Of a DNA stretch of 64,000 nucleotides, positions 28,042 to 36,951 are shown in pieces. Source of the DNA: Caminibacter mediatlanticus TB-2 (GTDB lineage: Bacteria > Campylobacterota > Campylobacteria > Campylobacterales > Nautiliaceae); assembly GCF_005843985.1 (NCBI RefSeq), contig NZ_CP040463.1:1166001-1230000 (forward strand), in the 5' to 3' direction. The notes under the pieces are model-generated. The model ran no database searches. It saw nothing but the letters and a program-made list of their open reading frames with translations, and had not been told where the DNA came from. Each line of letters starts with the position of its first letter. Within the stretch, counting starts at the first letter, position 1. The position numbers were made by a program, and so were the translations under genes.

Positions 28042-28815
28042 TTAAAAAAAAAGCTTTTTTTGAAGAAGACCAAACTTCCATTCTTTTCTTGCTTCTTTTA
28101 CTATATCTTTGTTTATAGTTATAATGCCAAGTTCTTCATTAGTTGAAAGTTTTACAATTTCATCACCTTCTGGACTAAAAACAAAACTTTTACCATAAAA
28201 CTCCCAATCTCTCCAACTACCCACTCTATTTACTCTTATTACATACATATTATTTAAAAATGCTCTTGTTTTTAACATCTCATACCATCTATTAAAAGAA
28301 TTAAATGTCCCTATACTTAATACACAAACTACATCAACTTTTTTATCTCTAAAAAATTTCCAAAAATTATCAAAATGTGATTCAAAACCAAAAATAGCTC
28401 CAACCCTTATATTTCCTACATTAAAAACCATAGGAAGCGACTCTTTTTTATCAAAAAATCTATCCTCATTCCAATGTGAATATGGCATATAAACTTGTTG
28501 ATAATAATATCTTACTTTACCATTAAAAAATTTACCAATTACTTTATATTTGTTATCTTTTTTTATAATAACAAATGGGGCTAATATAATAATATTATAT
28601 GATAGTGAGAGTCTTTTTAATGAATTTATTTGATGGAGTGTTTGGTCTTTTATAAAAGAAATTGGCATTTTTTCTAAATCTTTGAAAAATTTATTTAAAA
28701 CATATTCAGGCAAAATAAAAAGTTTTGCTTTCTCTTTTTTAGCTTGGGAGAGATAATAGTTAATAGTCCCCTTATCAAGAGGAAGAGAATTTGATTGTAA
28801 AAATGCAATTTTCAT
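28042..28815 (-). CDS. Nitrilase-fold protein lacking catalytic Lys and Cys
   Basis: A 257-residue carbon-nitrogen hydrolase fold. The active family uses Glu-Lys-Cys. Glu37 is present (FILPEYVL), but the lysine position reads YYQQVYMPY (Gln107) and the nucleophile position reads VGAIFGFE (Gly143 instead of Cys). The fold seems intact along its whole length (IGTFNSFNRWYEMLKTRA, NMYVIRVNRVG, SFVFSPEG), so this looks like a conserved non-enzymatic relative, not decay. ATG overlaps the xseB stop as ATGA; it is the last gene of the metY-(GGDEF-EAL)-metX-xseB chain. Confidence 0.8.
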   Translation of the reverse strand: MKIAFLQSNSLPLDKGTINYYLSQAKKEKAKLFILPEYVLNKFFKDLEKMPISFIKDQTLHQINSLKRLSLSYNIIILAPFVIIKKDNKYKVIGKFFNGKVRYYYQQVYMPYSHWNEDRFFDKKESLPMVFNVGNIRVGAIFGFESHFDNFWKFFRDKKVDVVCVLSIGTFNSFNRWYEMLKTRAFLNNMYVIRVNRVGSWRDWEFYGKSFVFSPEGDEIVKLSTNEELGIITINKDIVKEARKEWKFGLLQKKLFF

Positions 28816-28985
28816 TTAATCTCTTGAAATTCAAGCTTTGCTTTTTCTATCATTTCACTTGCTTCTTCTAAAAGTTTTATCCCTTTTTTATAATATTCCA
28901 TAGCTTCGCTAAGTTTTATTTCCGGGTCATTTAATTTTTCAAGTAATTTTTTAGCTTCCTCAACTTTTTTTTCAAAATCTTGCAT
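28812..28985 (-). CDS. xseB: Exodeoxyribonuclease VII small subunit
   Basis: A 57-residue gene easily missed for its size. The reading from ATG at 28985 gives MQDFEKKVEEAKKLLEKLND, then PEIKLSEAMEYYKKGIKLL, the classic XseB helical-hairpin pattern (dP...l.ea...Y..G..L). XseB binds the large subunit XseA in exonuclease VII. It overlaps metX by 14 bases upstream and the nitrilase-like gene by 4 bases (ATGA) downstream; AAAGGAG precedes it. XseA is not in this window. Confidence 0.88.
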   Translation of the reverse strand: MQDFEKKVEEAKKLLEKLNDPEIKLSEAMEYYKKGIKLLEEASEMIEKAKLEFQEIK

Positions 28986-30078
28986 CCATTTCTCCTTTTA
29001 AAATATCTGATATTAAATCACTAAATTTATCAATTTCAACTAAAAAACTATCATGTCCATAATCACTATCTATTTCATAATATTGACACCTACCGCCTAC
29101 TTTATCCATATATTTTTTAATCTCTCTCATCTCCTCAGGAAAAAATAGAGTATCACCACTAAATGATATTAAAAACAGTTTATCTTTTATATTTGAAAAT
29201 GCTTCATCAAGTGAATTAAAACCTCTTCCTATATCAAAAAGTGAAATTGCTTTTAATAAATAAATATAACTTAGGGCATCAAACCATTTAGGAAACATCG
29301 CACCATTATATTCTAAATAACTCTCAACTTGAAATCTACCAAACAATTCAAACATTCCATCAGTTTTTACATATTCCCTTCCAAATTTTTTATCAAATGT
29401 TTTAGGGGATATATAATTTAAATATCCAATCATTCTTGCAACAGCAAGTCCTTTAAGTTCAGTCCCTATTTCATAATTACCATTTTTAAATTCACAATCA
29501 GCCCTAATTGCTTCAATCATTGACTTATTTATTGCTATAACATAAGGACGAGTTTGATATGTAGTAGCTATTGGTATTATTCTTTCAATAAATCCAGGAA
29601 AATCTACCCCAAATCTTAATGCTTGCATACCTCCCATACTTCCACCAACAACTGCTTTTAACTTTTTTATACCTAAACTATCAAGAAGTATTTTTTGAGC
29701 TTTTACCATATCTTTTATAGTAATTACAGGAAATTTAAGCCTATATCTCTCATTACTTCCAGGATAAATTGGACTCATTGGTCCAGTTGACCCAAAACAA
29801 CTTCCTATAACATTCGTGCAAATTACAAAATATTTTGTAGTATCAATTGCTTTTGAATCACCAATTAATCCATCCCACCACCCAGGTTTCCTATCTCCTT
29901 CATACCATCCAGCAGCATGATGAGAACCAGACAAAGCATGAGTTATCAATATTGCATTAGACTTATCTTCATTTAATTCACCATATGTTTCATAAATTAT
30001 TTGCCAAGGCTCTAAAATTCTTCCACTTTCTAAATAAAGAGGTTTTGTAAATTTTGCTATTTTAGTTTCAATATTCAT
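28972..30078 (-). CDS. metX: Homoserine O-acetyltransferase
   Basis: Acetylates homoserine in methionine synthesis; alpha/beta hydrolase fold. The 368 residues show the nucleophile Ser147 in VVGGSMGGMQALRFG, the acid in SFSGDTLFFPEEM and the histidine in YGHDSFLVE. N-terminal THALSGSHHAAGW and NVIGSCFGSTGP are family signatures. A -10-like TAAAAT lies just upstream, inside the end of the GGDEF-EAL gene. Its product is the substrate of MetY, encoded two genes upstream. Succinyl specificity cannot be ruled out by eye. Confidence 0.92.
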   Translation of the reverse strand: MNIETKIAKFTKPLYLESGRILEPWQIIYETYGELNEDKSNAILITHALSGSHHAAGWYEGDRKPGWWDGLIGDSKAIDTTKYFVICTNVIGSCFGSTGPMSPIYPGSNERYRLKFPVITIKDMVKAQKILLDSLGIKKLKAVVGGSMGGMQALRFGVDFPGFIERIIPIATTYQTRPYVIAINKSMIEAIRADCEFKNGNYEIGTELKGLAVARMIGYLNYISPKTFDKKFGREYVKTDGMFELFGRFQVESYLEYNGAMFPKWFDALSYIYLLKAISLFDIGRGFNSLDEAFSNIKDKLFLISFSGDTLFFPEEMREIKKYMDKVGGRCQYYEIDSDYGHDSFLVEIDKFSDLISDILKGEMDARF

Positions 30079-30089
30079 TATTACCTTTT

Positions 30090-32285
30090 TTATGAAATTT
30101 TATCATTTTTTAACTCATTTAATGGTTTTGGTTTACAAAAATAATACCCTTGAAAATAATCAATGTTTAATCTTTTAAGTTTTTCAAAAATTTCTTCATT
30201 TTCAACAAATTCTGCTATTGAATAAATATTAAAATCTTCACAAAATTCTACAATTAATTTAATTATTTTATAATATTTATCTTCACTTAAATTTTTTATT
30301 AAATTTGCATCAATTTTAATATAATCAGGATTTATTTTTAATATTTCTACAAAATTAGAATATCCACTTCCAAAGTCATCAATAGCAATCTTACTTCCTC
30401 TTTCTTTAAGTTCATTTAAAAAAGAATGTACAATATTATAATCTTTTATTTCTTCACTTTCTAAAATCTCAAAAGTAACTCTTTTTAATAAGCTTTCATT
30501 ATATGATAAAATAAATTCTCTTGTATCTTTATGAATAATATCTTCAAAAGAAAGATTAATACTAAGATTTGAAACTTTATTATTCTCTAAATCATTAAAA
30601 ACTCTTTTTATCATTAATTTTGAAAACATTTCATACAGATGTGATTCTTTTAGAATTTCCATAAATTCAAAGGGTAAATAAATTTTATTATCATAACTAA
30701 GTCTCATTAATGCTTCATACTTAATAACATTTAAATTCTTATCTACAATACATTGGTAATATGGGATGATACTCTCAGTATTTAATATCTCTTTTAACAA
30801 GTTAATTTTATCCAGTTTTTCTTTTTGTATTTTATACATTAATTTATCATATATTAAGTATGTTTTATTATGCTTTTGAGCTTCTTTTAATGCGATTTCA
30901 GAAGTTTGAAGTAAAGGTTTGATTTTAGAAGCTCCTATATTTATATCTATTTTCATCTTTTTTGAAATTTTTAACAGAGTATGTATATCTTCTATTTTAA
31001 CTTTTTTTTCTAACCCTAATGCAAATTCATCACTACCTATTCTATATATATGCTCAAATTTTTGTTTAATAATTTTAGAAAAATTTTTTAGCAATTTATC
31101 TCCATACTCAAAACCATAAATTTCATTAATCATAGAAAAATTATAAATATCAACTAATATTAAAGAATTATATTCTTCAATTTCATCTAATAATTTATTT
31201 CTATTACCAACTCCTGTTAAATCATCATAATAAAACTTCTTATATAGTTTATTTTTTAAAAATTCATAATCTAAATTTATTTTTCTTACAATTTTTTTTG
31301 AAAACTTATTAATTAAAACAATTCCTATAATTAAAATGATAAATGATACTATTATCAAAAGTAAAATAACTTTTTTAAGTTCTTCTTTATATTTTAAAAG
31401 AATTTTTTTATAAAGAGACTTTACTTCGCTCTCATAAAATCCTTTTACTAATACATAATTATAAGGTCTAATAATTGTAAAATAAGAGTACTTCTTTTCA
31501 TAAGTAGATGTTTTAGGGTTTTTGAAAAAGTAATTTAGAAAAACTTCATCTTTTCCAATTTTAAAAGCTTCAAGATACTCTTTTCTATAATATTTTCCAT
31601 TAATATCTGCTTTGTTATAATTTAAAAGTTTTCCTTCTAAATTTTTTAAAGAAGGTGGCATGTAAATAATTTTTCCAAAATATCCATTTTTAGGATTAAA
31701 AGTAGTTATTTTACCTATTGCAATATAATCTAATCTATTTTTGTTAAATTCATCAAGAAATGCTTTAATGTTTTTCATATATGATTTTTTAATTTCACTA
31801 TCTTTAATAGCTATTGCAAAAGTTTTATTTTTGCTAATTTTTTCTGAAATTAAAAAATATTTTTTACCTTTATATATTAAAAACATTTTATCTTTTTGTT
31901 TAATAATTTTGATATTTTTAGGAAAAGTATAGTTTTTTGAAATTACAACAAAAAAGAAATGATTTGGGTTAAAATGCTCTTGTAAAAAACTCTCATTCTC
32001 ATTTGAATCTTTATATTCTTTAATAGCTCGGTATAATATATCTTTAAAAACAAATGATAAATTTTGATAAGAAATATTAATAATATAATTTATCGTGTTT
32101 TTTACAATATTAAGTTCATTTTTAACTATTTCTTTTTTATTTTTTAGAAAAAAATTATGTTCATAATAAATCAAATCTTTTTCAAAGCTTTTTAATATAA
32201 AAAAATAACTAAAAACAATTAAAACAACACTAACTATAAAAATAACAATAGGAAGAAAAAGAAGCTTACGAGTTAAGTGCTTCAT
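30090..32285 (-). CDS. Membrane GGDEF-EAL protein, c-di-GMP phosphodiesterase candidate
   Basis: A 731-residue sensor: helix at about 11-32, extracytoplasmic domain 35-300, helix 305-327, GGDEF domain about 350-485 and EAL domain about 490-725. The cyclase signature is altered to GSDEF (417-421), so cyclase activity is doubtful. The EAL domain keeps its key elements: EAL at 524-526, INLS, EILESEE, DDFGSGYS (636-643) and QGYYFCKPKP. Predicted net activity is c-di-GMP hydrolysis under control of an external signal. Its start overlaps the metY end by 20 bases, so it is embedded in the methionine operon. Confidence 0.9.
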   Translation of the reverse strand: MKHLTRKLLFLPIVIFIVSVVLIVFSYFFILKSFEKDLIYYEHNFFLKNKKEIVKNELNIVKNTINYIINISYQNLSFVFKDILYRAIKEYKDSNENESFLQEHFNPNHFFFVVISKNYTFPKNIKIIKQKDKMFLIYKGKKYFLISEKISKNKTFAIAIKDSEIKKSYMKNIKAFLDEFNKNRLDYIAIGKITTFNPKNGYFGKIIYMPPSLKNLEGKLLNYNKADINGKYYRKEYLEAFKIGKDEVFLNYFFKNPKTSTYEKKYSYFTIIRPYNYVLVKGFYESEVKSLYKKILLKYKEELKKVILLLIIVSFIILIIGIVLINKFSKKIVRKINLDYEFLKNKLYKKFYYDDLTGVGNRNKLLDEIEEYNSLILVDIYNFSMINEIYGFEYGDKLLKNFSKIIKQKFEHIYRIGSDEFALGLEKKVKIEDIHTLLKISKKMKIDINIGASKIKPLLQTSEIALKEAQKHNKTYLIYDKLMYKIQKEKLDKINLLKEILNTESIIPYYQCIVDKNLNVIKYEALMRLSYDNKIYLPFEFMEILKESHLYEMFSKLMIKRVFNDLENNKVSNLSINLSFEDIIHKDTREFILSYNESLLKRVTFEILESEEIKDYNIVHSFLNELKERGSKIAIDDFGSGYSNFVEILKINPDYIKIDANLIKNLSEDKYYKIIKLIVEFCEDFNIYSIAEFVENEEIFEKLKRLNIDYFQGYYFCKPKPLNELKNDKIS

Positions 32286-33522
32286 CTAAGTCCTTAATTA
32301 AATCTTCAACATCTTCAATACCAACACTAAGCCTAATTAACCCTTCACTAATTCCTGCATTTTTAAGTTCTTCTTTATTTAATTGCTGATGTGTTGTACT
32401 CGCAGGATGAGTAACAATTGATTTAGTATCGGCAATATTTGTTACAAGTTTAAATATTTTTAGTTTTTTAACAAAGTTTTTAGCCTCTTCATATGAAGAT
32501 AATTCAAAACTTAATATACCACTTCCATATTTAAGATATTTTTTGGCTAAATTATAATTTTCATCATTATTTAAAAATGGATAACTTACTTTTTTAACTT
32601 TTTTATGAGAAGATAGAAACTTAGCAATTTCTAATGCATTGTAAGAGTGTCTTTCAATTCTTAAATGTAAAGTTTCAAGACCTAAAATTAAAAGCCAAGA
32701 ATTAAATGGAGAAATCACAGCCCCATAATCTCTAAGTAGAGCTAACCTACTTCTTGCAATAAAAGGATTATCAAACTTTTCATTATAAATTAGTCCATGA
32801 TAACTATCATCAGGTTTGTTAAATTGTGGATATCTATCACCTTTTAATTTCTCTTTTGCACTTTTACTCTCAATAATACATCCTCCAATTACTGTTCCAT
32901 TTCCTGATAGATATTTACTTGCACTATGGACTACTATATCAATTCCTAAATTTATAGGTTTGAGAGAATAAGGAGTAGCAATTGTATTATCACAAATTGT
33001 AATAATTCCTCTTTTATTAGCAATTTCAGAAATTATCTCAAAATCAGCAACATTTAATGCCGGATTAGCAATACTCTCAAATAAAATAGCTTTTGTATTT
33101 TCATCAATTAACTCTTCTAACATTTCAGGATTTTTAATATCAAAATATTTTGCTTTAATTCCAAATTGTTTTAATGTTTGTGTAGATAAAGTTATACTTC
33201 CTCCATATAATTTATTTGAAATAATTACATTATCTCCATTTTTAACTAAATTAGCAATTGAGTAAAAAATAGCACTCATTCCACTTGCAGTCGCTAACGC
33301 ATCAATACCATTTTCAAGGGCTGCAATTCTTTTCTCAAATACTCTTGTTGTTGGATTTCCTATTCTTGTATATATATTTCCCTCTTCTTGTAGATTAAAT
33401 AATCTTGCTGCATGGTCAGTATCTTGATATTCATATGCACTACTCATATAAATAGGCACTTGCATTGTTTTTTCTTTGTCTTTTTCATATCCATAATGAA
33501 GTGCAAGTGTTGAGTCTTTCAT
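32266..33522 (-). CDS. metY: O-acetylhomoserine sulfhydrylase
   Basis: PLP enzyme making homocysteine from O-acetylhomoserine and sulfide. The 418 residues have the PLP lysine K203 in [18 protein letters not shown], with YTRIGNPTT (51-59) and [13 protein letters not shown] typical of the MetY branch. It works with MetX, encoded downstream. ATG start behind AAAGGATG. Divergent from cmoA over about 50 bases. Confidence 0.93.
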   Translation of the reverse strand: MKDSTLALHYGYEKDKEKTMQVPIYMSSAYEYQDTDHAARLFNLQEEGNIYTRIGNPTTRVFEKRIAALENGIDALATASGMSAIFYSIANLVKNGDNVIISNKLYGGSITLSTQTLKQFGIKAKYFDIKNPEMLEELIDENTKAILFESIANPALNVADFEIISEIANKRGIITICDNTIATPYSLKPINLGIDIVVHSASKYLSGNGTVIGGCIIESKSAKEKLKGDRYPQFNKPDDSYHGLIYNEKFDNPFIARSRLALLRDYGAVISPFNSWLLILGLETLHLRIERHSYNALEIAKFLSSHKKVKKVSYPFLNNDENYNLAKKYLKYGSGILSFELSSYEEAKNFVKKLKIFKLVTNIADTKSIVTHPASTTHQQLNKEELKNAGISEGLIRLSVGIEDVEDLIKDLDEALNS

Positions 33523-33574
33523 ATTACATCCTTTTTTTGATAAAATGATTAAAAATTATATCAAAAGGAGTTCT

Positions 33575-34282
33575 TTGAAAGACAATGTTTTTAATAAACC
33601 TATAAAAAAACAGTTCGAATTTGATGAAGAAGTTGCAAGTGTTTTTGATGATATGTTAAATAGAAGTGTCCCTTTTTATAAAGAAAATCTAAATTTACAA
33701 ATTGATATTTTAAAAAATTTTTTAAATGATAATGATAAAATAGTTGATTTAGGCTCTTCAACTGGGACATTTTTAATTGAACTTGCTAAAAAAAGTAATA
33801 AAAAATTAAATTTAATCGGAATAGATAATTCACCTGCAATGATAAAAAGAGCTAACAATAAAGCTAAGGCTTTTGGAGTTGATGTTAAATTTATTGAAGC
33901 AGATTTTTTAAAATACAATTTAGAAAATTCAAAATCTATTATTGCAAATTACACAATTCAATTTGTAAGACCACTAAAAAGAGAAAAATTAATAAAAAAA
34001 ATATATGAAAGTTTAGAGAGAGATGGTATTTTTTTAATGAGTGAAAAATTAATTACCGAAAATAAAAAATTAAATAAAATTATGATTGATATTTATTATG
34101 AACATAAAAAACAAAAAGGATACTCCGAATTTGAAATTGCACAAAAAAGAGAAGCATTAGAAAATGTATTAATACCTTATACAATGCAAGAAAATATAGA
34201 AATGCTAAAAAATGCAGGGTTTAAAGATATTGAAGTTATTTTCAGATGGAATAATTTTGCCACTTTTATTGCATTTAAATAA
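33575..34282 (+). CDS. cmoA: Carboxy-S-adenosylmethionine synthase
   Basis: Makes carboxy-SAM from SAM and prephenate for tRNA wobble-uridine modification by CmoB. SAM motif [36 protein letters not shown] is the typical N-terminus. I choose TTG at 33575 (235 residues, [15 protein letters not shown]) because AAGGAG lies just before it; an ATG at 33545 in frame lies beside the -10 region (TAAAAT at 33541) and has no binding site. CmoB is not in this window. Confidence 0.9.
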   Translation: MKDNVFNKPIKKQFEFDEEVASVFDDMLNRSVPFYKENLNLQIDILKNFLNDNDKIVDLGSSTGTFLIELAKKSNKKLNLIGIDNSPAMIKRANNKAKAFGVDVKFIEADFLKYNLENSKSIIANYTIQFVRPLKREKLIKKIYESLERDGIFLMSEKLITENKKLNKIMIDIYYEHKKQKGYSEFEIAQKREALENVLIPYTMQENIEMLKNAGFKDIEVIFRWNNFATFIAFK

Positions 34283-34302
34283 TTTTAATCACAATCTTCA
34301 CT

Positions 34303-34337
34303 TAATTTTCCATTCTCAATTCTAAATTCTCAATTAA
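34303..34337. repeat. Period-7 repeat at the flhA end
   Basis: On the + strand TAATTTT, CCATTCT, CAATTCT, AAATTCT, CAATTAA: five heptads of the same family as at 8592 and 10551. It occupies the cmoA-flhA convergent gap and runs into the last codons of flhA, supplying its stop. Confidence 0.65.
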
Positions 34338-36507
34338 ATTGTATGCTTATACTTCCTAAAACTTCAAACTTAGCATTAGGGTCAATCTCAGCATGAGATA
34401 AAACTACAATCTCAACTCCAAATCTCTCTAAAATTTCAGCAAGAGGCTTTCTAATTAATGGGTCAACTATTAATACCACAGGAGCAATACCTTGTTTTGT
34501 AAGTTCATTTACAGCATTACTAACTTCTTCTACTAATTTATTCATTTCAGCCACAGTTAATAAAAACTGCTTATTTTCACCTTGCTGTTGAAGTTTTGAT
34601 AATAAGTATTGTTCTGTTTGTGAATCAAAAGTTATTAACTTAATTGTACCATCTTCACTCTCATAAAGTTTTGTAATAACTCTACTTAACGCACTTCTTA
34701 CATGCTCAACAATAGTATCTATATTTTTAGTATATTCTGCAATATCAGCAATTGTTTCAAGTATTGTAATCATATCTTTAATTGGAATTTTTTCATGAAG
34801 TAAAGATTTTAAAACTCTTTGAATAAGTCCAATATTTGCAACTTTTAGAGCATCTTCTACAATTGCTGGGTAGTCTTTTTTAACTCTATCAAGAAGAGCT
34901 TGGACATCTTGGCGAGTTAGCAATTCTTCTGCATATTTTTTAATAACTTCACTTATATGAGTTACAATCACAGTTGATGGGTCTACTACTGTATATCCAT
35001 TCATTAAAGCTTCTTCTTTTTTATCTTCATCTATCCAAATTGCTTCAATTCCAAAGGCTGGTTCTTTTACTTTTATTCCTTCAATTTCTTCAATTACCAT
35101 TGGAGTTGACATTGCAAGATATTTATCTGGATAAATTTCTCCTCTTGCTACCTCAACTCCTTTTAATAATACTTGATACTCATTTGGTTTTAAATTTAAA
35201 TTATCTTTTATTCTTATTTGTGGGACTAAAAATCCAAAATCAGCTGCAATTTTTTTTCTCATAGCTTTTATTCTATCAAGCAGATCTCCTCCTTGATTTG
35301 GGTCTGCAATTTTAATTAATTGATACCCAATATCAAGTTCAAGTAATTCCACTTTTAATATATCTTCTAATACTTTCTCTTCTTCTTTTGCCGCTTCTTC
35401 TGGGGATTTTTGTTTTTTTTCTTTTTCTTCTTTAATTTCATCTTGTTTTTGCTGAGTAGTTTTTTTAGGAATAGGCTTTTTTCTAAATTTATTTAAAATC
35501 TCAGCAATTGGGTCTACTCCTTTTTGAGTCTCCATCATTAAATACCCAGCAATTAAAAATACACTTCCTACAAGTAGTAAACTTCCTGTTGGAAAACCTG
35601 GAATAAAGGCAAAAAAGATAATAATTACTCCAACTATTAAAACTACTTTATAATCCCTCATTAATTGTTTAATCACGCCCTCAGCAAAATTGGTCTCATC
35701 TTTTGTAGCACGTGTTATTAAAATACCCGTTGCTGTTGATACCATAAGTGCTGGAATTTGCCCAACAAGTCCATCACCAATTGTTAAGATTGTATAAGTT
35801 TTTGCAGCTTCACCAATATCCATTCCATGTTGAAAAACTCCTATTAAAAGACCAGCTATGATATTTACAAGAGTAATAATAATACCAGCAATTGCATCAC
35901 CTTTTACAAACTTACTTGCCCCATCCATAGCCCCATAAAAATTAGCTTCTTTTATTAATTCTTCTCGTCTTCGTTTTGCTTCTTGCTCATCAATTAGTCC
36001 TGCATTTAAATCTGCATCAATTGCCATCTGTTTACCTGGTAATGCATCAAGGGTAAATCGTGCAGCAACTTCTGCAACCCTTGTTGAACCTTGTGTAATT
36101 ACTAAAAAGTTTATAACAACTAAAATAATAAAAATAATAATTCCAATGACATAATTTCCACCAACAACAAATTGACCAAAAGCGGTAATAATTTTACTTA
36201 CTGCATCAGGACCTTCATATCCTTTGCTTAAAATCATTCTTGTAGTTGCAATATTTAGCGATAATCTATATAAAGTCACAATTAAAATAATTGTAGGAAA
36301 AGTTGAAAAATCAGTAGGCTTTGGAATATATAAACTAAGCATCAAAATTAAAATAGATACTGCTATTGAAATGGTTAAGAAAAAATCAAGTAATCCACTT
36401 GGAAGTGGGACTATTATTATAAGAAGTATTGAAAAAACAAATACTACAACACCAATATCTGTAATTTCACTAAAAAATCTAAGTGATTTTTTTACTTTAT
36501 TTACCAG
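34330..36507 (-). CDS. flhA: Flagellar export gate protein FlhA
   Basis: Major membrane component of the flagellar type III export gate. N-terminal membrane half (about eight helices, to residue 340), the FHIPEP signature region DALPGKQMAIDADLNAGL, then a large cytoplasmic domain that docks export substrates. No ATG, GTG or TTG lies early enough: the first TTG/ATG pair (36345-36340) would remove helix 1 and part of helix 2. The frame continues upstream to a CTG at 36507-36505, placed six bases after AAGGA and two bases past the rrf2 stop. With that start the protein is 725 residues, the usual length, and begins VNKVKKSLRFFSEITDIGVV. Confidence 0.92.
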   Translation of the reverse strand: MVNKVKKSLRFFSEITDIGVVVFVFSILLIIIVPLPSGLLDFFLTISIAVSILILMLSLYIPKPTDFSTFPTIILIVTLYRLSLNIATTRMILSKGYEGPDAVSKIITAFGQFVVGGNYVIGIIIFIILVVINFLVITQGSTRVAEVAARFTLDALPGKQMAIDADLNAGLIDEQEAKRRREELIKEANFYGAMDGASKFVKGDAIAGIIITLVNIIAGLLIGVFQHGMDIGEAAKTYTILTIGDGLVGQIPALMVSTATGILITRATKDETNFAEGVIKQLMRDYKVVLIVGVIIIFFAFIPGFPTGSLLLVGSVFLIAGYLMMETQKGVDPIAEILNKFRKKPIPKKTTQQKQDEIKEEKEKKQKSPEEAAKEEEKVLEDILKVELLELDIGYQLIKIADPNQGGDLLDRIKAMRKKIAADFGFLVPQIRIKDNLNLKPNEYQVLLKGVEVARGEIYPDKYLAMSTPMVIEEIEGIKVKEPAFGIEAIWIDEDKKEEALMNGYTVVDPSTVIVTHISEVIKKYAEELLTRQDVQALLDRVKKDYPAIVEDALKVANIGLIQRVLKSLLHEKIPIKDMITILETIADIAEYTKNIDTIVEHVRSALSRVITKLYESEDGTIKLITFDSQTEQYLLSKLQQQGENKQFLLTVAEMNKLVEEVSNAVNELTKQGIAPVVLIVDPLIRKPLAEILERFGVEIVVLSHAEIDPNAKFEVLGSISIQFN

Positions 36508-36508
36508 T

Positions 36509-36913
36509 TTAGTTCCTTATAAAATCTGCAAGAGTATACTTATCTAAAATAATTGCAATTTCATCTTCCATTTTTTCAAAAAAAGGTTGTAATTCGCAAA
36601 TACTTCCTCTATTTCTTGTGCAATCATCTTTACTTTTCGAACAATAAAATACTAATGTATCTTTATCTTCAATATTTTTAAAAATATCTAATAATTTAAT
36701 CTCTTTTGGGTTTTTTGCTAAAACAAAACCTCCATTAATACCTTTAAATGAATATACAAACCCATTTCTTGATAAATTTTGCAATAATTTTGCTAAAAAT
36801 GGTTTTGGAATAGCCGTTTTTTCTGAAATAGTTGTTACATCTATTGGTTTATCATATTTTGATAATTCGATTAATGCTTGAAGAGCATAAGCAGTAGATT
36901 TTGTAAAAAGCAT
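36509..36913 (-). CDS. Rrf2-family iron-sulfur type regulator
   Basis: A 134-residue Rrf2-type transcription factor: winged helix at 1-65 (STAYALQALIELSK, IPKPFLAKLLQNLSRNG) and three cysteines C91, C98 and C106 in a loop, the spacing of [Fe-S]-binding members such as IscR. Likely senses iron-sulfur, nitrosative or oxidative state. Its stop overlaps the flhA ribosome binding region, so flhA translation may depend on it. Campylobacter jejuni also has an Rrf2 gene between rpsO and flhA. Confidence 0.88.
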   Translation of the reverse strand: MLFTKSTAYALQALIELSKYDKPIDVTTISEKTAIPKPFLAKLLQNLSRNGFVYSFKGINGGFVLAKNPKEIKLLDIFKNIEDKDTLVFYCSKSKDDCTRNRGSICELQPFFEKMEDEIAIILDKYTLADFIRN

Positions 36914-36951
36914 TTACTCCCTTTTTTATAATTATACTAAAATTCTCTTAT

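Noticed and set aside
33545-33574. Upstream ATG as the cmoA start
   Set aside because: It coincides with the -10 region (TAAAAT at 33541-33546), has no binding site and adds ten residues not typical of CmoA; the TTG at 33575 has AAGGAG.
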